Assembly (NCBI RefSeq): GCF_000012945.1
Contig: NC_007511.1
Span: 434,001 to 498,000 of the forward strand
From: Burkholderia lata
GTDB lineage: Bacteria > Pseudomonadota > Gammaproteobacteria > Burkholderiales > Burkholderiaceae
Reading direction: 5' to 3'
Length of the DNA stretch: 64,000 nt
Shown here: positions 51,437 to 59,700 of the stretch, piece by piece
Numbering within the stretch: position 1 is the stretch's first letter
How the letters are laid out: every line of letters begins with the position of its first letter
Notes under the pieces: generated by a model
Databases searched by the model: none
What the model was told of the DNA's origin: nothing
The model's input: the letters and a program-made list of their open reading frames with translations, nothing else
Position numbers and translations under genes: made by a program

Positions 51437-52582
51437 TCAGGCGACCAGACGCGAGACAAACGCGTCGAGGTTCGCGGGGTTGTCGATCGAGACCGATTGC
51501 AGCAGCCGGTCGGCCTTCGCGCGGTAGTCGTCGAGGCGTTCGTCGTGATGAAGCCACGCTTCGAGCAGCGCCCGGCCGCCCGCCGCGGAATCGAAGTCCG
51601 GGTAGTAATAGCCGGCGTCGCCGATCAGCGTCGAGTTGTGGATCAGCGGGTAGCCGCCATACAGCACGTCGTAATACAGGTAGTTCTGCCCGTTTTCCCA
51701 GTGGTGCGACACGACCGCGTCCGCATGGCGCGCCATGAAGCCCGGCAGGTCGAGGCGCGGCTCGAAGGTGGCCTTGTGCTGGCGCACGAGATCGAGGCTG
51801 TTCGCGAAGTGCACGAAGGTCGGATGCTCCTTCATGTGCAGCGCGTTTACCACGAACATGTGCTGAACCGCGTCCGGGCGCGCACGGTAGAACTCGTCGC
51901 ACGCGAGCATCGGGTAATGGCAGGACTTGGCGACCGAGATGTTCGGTTCGAGCATCGCCAGGTGCCACGGGCGGCGGCCCGGCCGATAGCCGAACGTCGC
52001 GCCTTCCGCGGCGAGCGCGGCGATGCGACGCTCGAGGAAGTACGGCGACCAGATGTGCGGCATCAGGTGAACCGGTGCGCGCAGGATGGTCTGCAGCATC
52101 GGCGCCGCGGTCTTGTCGTATTGCGGCAGCAGCCACACTTCGTCGAACGGCGCACCGTTGAAGATGTGCCCCGACGGTTTGCCGAAGATCGGGGTTTCGC
52201 ACAGGCCGGCGTATACGTGCCCGCAGAAGAACGCGGCGATTTTCTTGCCGAGCGCCTTCATGTGCCTGAGCCATTCCACCGGCAGCTGCGCGCCCATTTC
52301 GATCACGACGTCAAGTTCGTGCGTGACGTCGGAGGGTTTCACGAGCGGGATGTCGAGGCCGTCGAGTTCGAGGCCGGCCGGCAGCGCGTTGGCGTCGCCG
52401 CCGTTCAGGAAGTAGACGGGGCCGACGCGATCCGAGCGCTTGAGCATCATCGCGAGGAACGCGATGTTCTGGTGTATGCCGTTTTCCCAGATCGCCTGGC
52501 CGTCGCGCGCAAACAGCGAGATGCCGACCGCCGGCCGTTGCTTGCGGGTGCCGCCCGAGGCGGCTTCAATGATGTCCGTCAC
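51437..52582 (-). CDS. DUF2827 family protein, copy 4
   Basis: The protein has 381 residues. Motifs: AIWENGIHQNIAFLAMML, DVVIEMGAQLP, PHIWSPYFLERR, MLEPNISVAKSCHYPML, VSHHWENGQNYLYYDVLYGGYPLIHNSTL in pieces, then GYYYPDFD. It is the first gene of the five-gene minus-strand operon that ends with the FkbM/GT9 fusion. The N-terminal 17 residues before AVGISLFARD are not conserved among copies and mark the likely true start. Confidence 0.83.
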   Translation of the reverse strand: MTDIIEAASGGTRKQRPAVGISLFARDGQAIWENGIHQNIAFLAMMLKRSDRVGPVYFLNGGDANALPAGLELDGLDIPLVKPSDVTHELDVVIEMGAQLPVEWLRHMKALGKKIAAFFCGHVYAGLCETPIFGKPSGHIFNGAPFDEVWLLPQYDKTAAPMLQTILRAPVHLMPHIWSPYFLERRIAALAAEGATFGYRPGRRPWHLAMLEPNISVAKSCHYPMLACDEFYRARPDAVQHMFVVNALHMKEHPTFVHFANSLDLVRQHKATFEPRLDLPGFMARHADAVVSHHWENGQNYLYYDVLYGGYPLIHNSTLIGDAGYYYPDFDSAAGGRALLEAWLHHDERLDDYRAKADRLLQSVSIDNPANLDAFVSRLVA

Positions 52583-52983
52583 CGGTTGGTTTCCTCTGCG
52601 GCGTCGTGCGTCCGGGCATCGCGTCGAGCGTCTGGCCTGGAAGCGGCGCGCCGTGGATTGTCATGGTTGCAGGTGCGCCGGTGCGCCGCGGCGGGCGAAT
52701 CGGGCGACCGGGTTCGCGAGGGCGGCAGCCGGTTTCCGGCGTGTCGTCGGGCACGCCGGCACGGCGTGCGATTCGGGCAGGCTGCCCCGGCGACTGTCTG
52801 CGGCGATTGTGGCACGGAAACCGCCGGTTTTGGCAGGACGTGACGAACTTTGACATAGCCGCCGGCCAACGGAAACGGGCGCCGGCGAAGCGGCGCCCGG
52901 GCGGTCCGGCGGAGGTCGGGGGCGAGCCCGGCGCGGCGCTGGCGGCCGGCCGGATCGGGGCGCCGCGCGCGGCGGCGGCCCGC
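52583..52983. other. Intergenic region before the DUF2827 operon
   Basis: It holds the OmpA-gene terminator (52871-52898) and, closer to 52583, the presumed promoter of the DUF2827 operon. No gene is supported; frames seen here are short shadows. Confidence 0.45.
52871..52898 (-). terminator. Terminator of the OmpA-type lipoprotein gene
   Basis: GGGCGCCG and CGGCGCCC form a perfect 8-bp stem with a 6-base loop. On the minus strand it is followed by GTTTCCGTT, a weak T-rich tail. It lies about 85 bases after the OmpA-type stop. Confidence 0.65.
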
Positions 52984-53646
52984 TCAGTGCTGCAGGCGGA
53001 TTTCGACGCGGCGGTTGCTGGCGCGGCCTTCCGGCGTCGCGTTGGACGCGACCGGATCGGCCTTGCCGCGGCCCGTGACCGTCAGCGAGTCGGTCTTCAG
53101 GCCGTGCGCCTTCAGGTACGTCGCGACGGATTCGGCGCGGCGCTTCGACAGCGCGAGGTTGTAGTCGTCGCTGCCCACCGAATCCGTAAAGCCGGTGACG
53201 CTCACCTGCGAGTACGTGTGGTCGGCACGCTCGCTCAGCAGCCGGTCGAGCGATTCGCGCGCGGTCGGGGCGAGCGTCGCGTGATCGGTCGCGAACAGCG
53301 CGTCGCCCGACAGGTTCACCTGTTCGACGACGGCAGCGGCCGGCGCGGCGGCCGACGCCGCTTCGGCCGGTGCCGCGCCGCACTGGAACACGAGCGTCGT
53401 GGGATCGGATTTGTCGCGCAGCGCACGGGCCGAGTCGACGGCGCGCACCGGCTCTTCGCCGCAAATCTTGCGGGCGGCCTTCATGCAGGTCTGCGGGCCC
53501 GACAGCAGGCCGCTGCAGTTCACCTGGAAGGTCCGCACGCCGTCGCGCGGCTGCAGTTCGGAGGCGCTGAAGGTCGGGCCGGATGCGGTCGAGCACGCGG
53601 CGAGGGCCGTTGCGGAAAGTGCGAGCGCAAGAGCGAGTTTGTTCAC
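52984..53646 (-). CDS. OmpA-family lipoprotein downstream of the adhesin gene
   Basis: The protein has 220 residues. The lipobox LAAC places lipidation at Cys18. The middle segment (about 35-90) has three Cys; the C-terminal OmpA domain (about 105-220) has the peptidoglycan-binding pattern VTGFTDSVGSDDYNLALSKRRAESVATYL in pieces, with the conserved NRRVEIRL end. It anchors the outer membrane to peptidoglycan. It lies 124 bases after the stop of the trimeric autotransporter on the same strand. Dedicated lipoproteins help trimeric autotransporters elsewhere (SadB with SadA in Salmonella), though that one is not OmpA-type, so a helper role here is inference. Confidence 0.85.
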   Translation of the reverse strand: MNKLALALALSATALAACSTASGPTFSASELQPRDGVRTFQVNCSGLLSGPQTCMKAARKICGEEPVRAVDSARALRDKSDPTTLVFQCGAAPAEAASAAAPAAAVVEQVNLSGDALFATDHATLAPTARESLDRLLSERADHTYSQVSVTGFTDSVGSDDYNLALSKRRAESVATYLKAHGLKTDSLTVTGRGKADPVASNATPEGRASNRRVEIRLQH

Positions 53647-53727
53647 GGTTACATCCTCAATGCTTGGGTTGACTGAAGCCCGCCACGGGTGGCGCGGCGG
53701 GCTCGTCCGGCCGTCGGGGCCGCCGCG

Positions 53728-53755
53728 GGCCGCCCGGCTGGCGAGCCGGGCGGCC
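53728..53755. promoter_or_regulatory. Perfect 12-bp hairpin between adhesin and OmpA-type gene
   Basis: GGCCGCCCGGCT and AGCCGGGCGGCC flank the loop GGCG. No T-tract follows on the minus strand, so it may attenuate rather than end transcription, or stabilise the 3' end of the very long adhesin mRNA. Confidence 0.55.
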
Positions 53756-53770
53756 TGGCGGCGCGACGCG

Positions 53771-56700
53771 TTACTTCCACTGGTACAGCATGCCGGCGCC
53801 GATCACCTTCTGCCCGCCGCTGAAGCCGCCGTTGATCGACGCTTTCAGGTTCTCCGTGATGCGAGCCTGCATGTTGACCGCCATCGCCTTCTGGCCGAGG
53901 AAGGTCGACGTACCCACGCCCATCCCGAAGTTGGCGTCGCGATCGAGCTGCGGGATCGATGCCATCGCGCCGACGGCCGCGATACCCTGCTTCGCCATCT
54001 GGTCGGTCTGCTGCAGTTGCGAACCCAGCGAGTTGATCTGCGCCTGCTGGCCCGACAGTGCCGTCGACAGCGTCGTCTGCACTTGCGTCAGCTGGTTCAC
54101 GTTCACCGCGTCGGTGCCTTGCGTACCCGGTGCGACGTTCGTGATCTGGCGCTGCTGCGTGTCGCTACCGACCGACACCACGTTCGAGCGGCCGCCGTCC
54201 GTCGAATTCGCGCCGATCGCCACCGAGTTCGAACCCGCGGTGACGGTCGGGACGTCGGTGCCCTTGCCGTTCATGTCGGCCGCGATGCCGTTGTTGTTGG
54301 CGGCGCGCGTCGTGTTGTTGTTGATCGTCGTCGACAGCGAGTTCAACGTGTTGTTGATGTTGGTGACGCCGGTCGACAGCGAGGCTACGTTGCTGTTCGT
54401 CGTGCTAAGGCCGGTGGACAGCGAGCCGATGCCGGTCGAGGTCGACGTCGACAGCGAGTTGACGTTGCTGTTCGTCGTGCTCAGGCCCGTCGACAGCGAG
54501 TTGATCGCGGTCGAGGTCGACGTGGACAGCGAGGCCACGTTGCTGTTCGTCGCGCTCAGGCCGGTGGACAGCGAGTTGATGCCCGTCGACAGCGACGCGA
54601 CGTTCGACGCGGTCGACGTCGACAGCGTGTTGATCGCGTTGTTCGTCGCGTTGAGCTGGCTGCCGTTGATCGCGTCCGTGCTGCTGGCCGAGATCCGGCC
54701 CGCGGCGACGTTCGTGATCTGGCGTTCCTGGCCCGGTGCACCGACGCTCACCACGCCGACCGGCGAGCTGCCCTGGAAGAAGTACGTGACACCGCCGATC
54801 GTGGCGCTCGATGTCGGGTTCGCGGTGCTCGTGACCGAGTTCGCGCCGAGTGCGATCGAGTTGGCGACGTTGGCCTGTGCGTTCGTACCGAAGGCGAGTG
54901 CGTCGGCGGCGGTTGCCTTCGCAGCCGAGCCGTAGGCCTGTGCACCGACGGCGTTGGCCGTGGCCTGGTTGCCGAGTGCGATCGTGTTGTCGGCGAGCGC
55001 CTGGTTGGAGCTGCCGAGGGCGAGCGCGCTGGCGCCGTTGGCCGTGTTCGCGTTGCCGAGCGCCACTGCGCCGTTGCCGGTCGCCGTGTCGTTCGCGCCC
55101 ATCGCCACCGCGCCGGTACCCGTTGCGATGCTCGGGTCGCCGATCGCGACTGCGCCGTCGCCGCTTGCCGTGTTGCCGGAGCCGATCGACACGGCCTTGC
55201 CGCCCGTTGCCGATGCGTTCTGGCCGATCGCGACCGCGCCGTTCGTCTGCGCGTTCGAACCGTCGCCGACTGCCACGCTGCTGTTGCCTGCTGCGCTGGC
55301 GTTCACGCCGGCGGCGAGGGAGTTGATACCCACCGCGCCCTTGTTGTCGTAGTTGCCTTGTGTCGTGCCGTTGTCGTTGACGCTGTAGTAGTGCGTCTTC
55401 GCGTCATTGATCGCGGTCGAGGTCGAGGTCGACAGCGACGACACCGAGCTGTTCGTGCTGCTCAGGCCGGTGGACAGCGAGCCGATGCCGGTCGAGGTCG
55501 ACGTGGACAGCGACAGGATCGTGCTGTTCGTGCTGCTCAGGCCGGTGGACAGCGAGGTGATGCCGGTCGAGGTCGAAGTCGACAGGGAGCTGATCGAGCT
55601 GTTGGCCGACGACAGGCCGGTCGAGGTCGAAGTCGACAGGGAGCCGATCGAGCTGTTCGCCGACGAGAGGCCGGTCGAGGTCGAGGTCGACAGGGAGCTG
55701 ATCGAGCTGTTCGCCGACGAGAGGCCGGTCGACGTGGAGGTCGACAGGGAACCGATCGAGCTGTTGGCCGACGACAAGCCGGTCGAGGTCGAGGTCGACA
55801 GGGAGCCGATCGAGCTGTTGGCCGACGAGAGGCCGGTCGACGTGGAGGTCGACAGCGAGCCGATCGAGCTATTGGCCGACGAGAGGCCGGTCGACGTGGA
55901 GGTCGACAGGGAGCCGATCGAGCTGTTCGCCGACGACAAGCCGGTCGAGGTCGAAGTGGACAGGGAGCCGATCGAGCTGTTAGCCGACGACAGGCCGGTC
56001 GAGGTCGAAGTCGACAGCGAGTCGATCGAGCTGTTGGCCGACGACAAGCCGGTCGAGGTCGAGGTCGACAGGGAGCCGATCGAGCTGTTGGCCGACGACA
56101 AGCCGGTCGAGGTCGAGGTCGACAGCGAGCCGATCGAGCTGTTGGCCGACGACAGGCCGGTCGAGGTCGAAGTCGACAGCGAGCCGATCGAGCTGTTGGC
56201 CGACGACAGACCCGTCGAGGTCGAGGTGGACAGCGAGCCGATCGAGCTGTTAGCCGACGACAGACCGGTCGACGTGGAAGTCGACAGCGACGTCACCGAA
56301 CTATTCGTCGAGCTGAGGCCCGTCGACAGCGAACCGATTGAGCTGTTAGCCGACGAGAGGCCGGTCGACGTGGAGGTCGACAGGGAGCCGATCGAGCTGT
56401 TGGCCGACGAGAGGCCGGTCGAGGTCGAGGTCGACAGGGAGCCGATCGAGCTGTTGGCCGACGACAGACCCGTCGAGGTCGAGGTGGACAGGGAGCCGAT
56501 CGAGCTGTTAGCCGACGACAGGCCGGTCGAGGTCGAAGTCGACAGCGAGTCGATCGAGCTGTTGGCCGACGAGAGGCCGGTCGACGTCGAAGTCGACAGG
56601 GAGCCGATCGAGCTGTTTGCCGAGGACAGGCCCGTCGAGGTCGAGGTCGACAGGGAGCCGATCGAGCTGTTTGCCGAGGACAGGCCCGTCGAGGTCGAGG

Positions 56701-59700
56701 TCGACAGGGAGCCGATCGAGCTGTTGGCCGACGACAGGCCGGTCGACGTCGAAGTCGACAGGGAGCCGATCGAGCTGTTAGCCGACGACAGACCCGTCGA
56801 CGTGGAAGTCGACAGCGAGGTGATCGAGCTGTTGGCCGACGACAGACCCGTCGAGGTCGAAGTCGACAGCGAATCGATCGAGCTGTTGGCCGACGACAGG
56901 CCGGTCGACGTCGAGGTCGACAGGGAGCCGATCGAGCTGTTAGCCGACGACAGACCCGTCGACGTGGAAGTCGACAGCGAGGTGATCGAGCTGTTGGCCG
57001 ACGACAGACCCGTCGAGGTCGAAGTCGACAGCGAATCGATCGAGCTGTTGGCCGACGACAGGCCGGTCGACGTGGAGGTCGACAGCGAGGTGATCGAGCT
57101 GTTGGCCGACGACAGGCCGGTCGACGTCGAGGTCGACAGGGAGCCGATCGAGCTGTTAGCCGACGACAGGCCAGTCGACGTGGAGGTCGACAGCGACGTG
57201 ATCGAGCTGTTAGCCGACGACAGGCCGGTCGAGGTCGACGTGGACAGCGACGTGATCGAGCTGTTGGCCGACGAGAGACCCGTCGAAGTCGAGGTCGACA
57301 GCGAGCCGATCGAGCTGTTCGCCGACGACAGACCCGTCGAGGTCGACGTGGACAGCGAATCGATCGAGCTGTTAGCCGACGAGAGGCCGGTCGAGGTCGA
57401 GGTGGACAGCGAGGTGATCGAGCTGTTTGCCGAAGAGAGGCCGGTCGAGGTCGAAGTCGAGAGCGAAGTGATCGAGCTGTTAGCCGACGAGAGGCCGGTC
57501 GAGGTCGAAGTCGACAGCGACGTGACCGAGCTGTTCGTCGACGACAGACCCGTCGACGTGGAGGTCGACAGCGAATCGATCGAGCTGTTAGCCGACGAGA
57601 GGCCGGTCGAGGTCGAGGTGGACAGCGAGGTGATCGAGCTGTTTGCCGAAGAGAGGCCGGTCGAGGTCGAAGTCGAGAGCGAAGTGATCGAGCTGTTGGC
57701 CGACGAGAGACCGGTCGAGGTCGAAGTCGACAGCGACGTGACCGAGCTGTTCGTCGACGACAGACCCGTCGACGTGGAGGTCGACAGCGAATCGATCGAG
57801 CTGTTAGCCGACGAGAGGCCGGTCGAGGTCGAGGTGGACAGCGAGGTGATCGAGCTGTTTGCCGAAGAGAGGCCGGTCGAGGTCGAAGTCGAGAGCGAGG
57901 TGATCGAGCTGTTTGCCGAAGAGAGGCCGGTCGAGGTCGAAGTCGAGAGCGAAGTGATCGAGCTATTCGCCGACGACAGACCCGTCGAAGTCGAGGTCGA
58001 CAGCGAGCCGATCGAGCTGTTGGCCGACGAGAGGCCGGTCGAGGTCGAGGTGGACAGCGAGGTGACCGAGCTGTTCGTCGACGACAGACCCGTCGACGTG
58101 GAGGTCGACAGCGAGTCGATCGAGCTATTCGCCGACGACAGACCCGTCGAAGTCGAGGTCGACAGCGAGCCGATCGAGCTGTTTGCCGAAGAGAGGCCGG
58201 TCGAGGTCGAAGTCGACAGCGAAGTGATCGAGCTGTTCGCCGACGAGAGGCCGGTCGAGGTCGAAGTCGACAGCGAAGTGATCGAGCTGTTCGCCGACGA
58301 GAGGCCGGTCGAGGTCGAAGTCGACAGCGAAGTGACCGAGCTGTTCGTCGACGAGAGGCCGGTCGAGGTCGAAGTCGACAGCGAAGTGACCGAGCTGTTC
58401 GTCGACGAGAGGCCGGTCGAGGTCGAGGTGGACAGCGACGTGACCGAGCTGTTCGTCGACGACAGGCCGGTCGACGTGGAAGTCGACAGCGAATCGATCG
58501 AGCTGTTGGCCGAGGACAGACCCGTCGAGGTCGAAGTCGAGAGCGAAGTGATCGAGCTATTCGCCGACGACAGACCCGTCGAAGTCGAGGTCGACAGCGA
58601 GCCGATCGAGCTGTTGGCCGACGAGAGGCCGGTCGAGGTCGAGGTGGACAGCGAGGTGACCGAGCTGTTCGTCGACGACAGACCCGTCGACGTGGAGGTC
58701 GACAGCGAATCGATCGAGCTGTTGGCCGAGGACAGACCCGTCGAGGTCGAAGTCGAGAGCGAAGTGATCGAGCTGTTAGCCGATGACAGACCGGTCGACG
58801 TCGAAGTCGACAGCGAGGTGACCGAGCTATTGGTCGACGAGAGACCGGTCGAGAGCGAGCCGATCGAGCTGTTGGCCGACGACAGACCGGTCGACGTCGA
58901 AGTCGACAGTGAGGTGACCGAGCTATTGGTCGACGAGAGGCCGGTCGAGAGCGAACCGATCGAGCTGGTGGCCGACGACAGACCCGTCGACGTCGACGTC
59001 GACAGCGACGAAATGGCGCTGGTCGCGCTACCAACCTGTTGGGCGACCGAATAGAGCTGGCTACCGTTGATCGCGTCGGTGCTGGTCTCGGTCACCTGGC
59101 CGGCAGCGACGTTGGTGATCTGCCGTTCTGTGTTGTGGTCGCCGACGCTAACGGTGCCGACCGGCGTGGCGCCAGCAAATCCGCTGAACGTAACGCCGTT
59201 GACGGTTGCGCTGCTCGTGGGGTTGGCCGCGGCGGTCACCGAATTGGCGCCGAGCGCGACGGAGTTGTTCGTGCCGGCGGATGCGCCGTTGCCAATGGCA
59301 ATGGCATTGTTGGCGCTGCCGACGGCGCCGGTGCCGATGGCGACGGCGTCGGTGCCGGTCGCGGTGCTGTCGGCGCCGTTCGAGTTCGCGTGGAAGTACT
59401 TGATGCCCTGGCTGTTGATGTTGTTGATCGCCGAGCCGACGCTGTTGGCGGTCGACGTCGTGCCGTTCGCGTTATAAGTCGTGTACGCCGGCGCGGAAAC
59501 CGTCCCGGTCGTCGGGTCGTACGTGGACCCGCCGCCGAGTGCCGACGCCGTGCTGGTGCCAAGGTTGTTCGTCTTGGTCGTAATCGTGCTCAGACCCGTC
59601 GACGTCGAGGTCGACAGCGAAGTGACCGAGCTATTCGTCGAAGACAGGCCGGTCGACAGCGAGCCGATCGAACTGTTTGCCGACGACAGACCCGTCGACG

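Noticed and set aside
53399..56341. Plus-strand frame of 980 codons rich in Arg/Gly opposite the adhesin 3' end
   Set aside because: Composition is that of a shadow frame over GC-rich coding DNA and it crosses the OmpA-type and adhesin genes.
55407..59054. Open frame of about 1200 codons on the plus strand with VEVDSE-like repeats
   Set aside because: It is the antisense of the adhesin stalk repeat; the 54-base unit simply lacks stop codons in that frame. The adhesin frame has signal peptide, heads and anchor.
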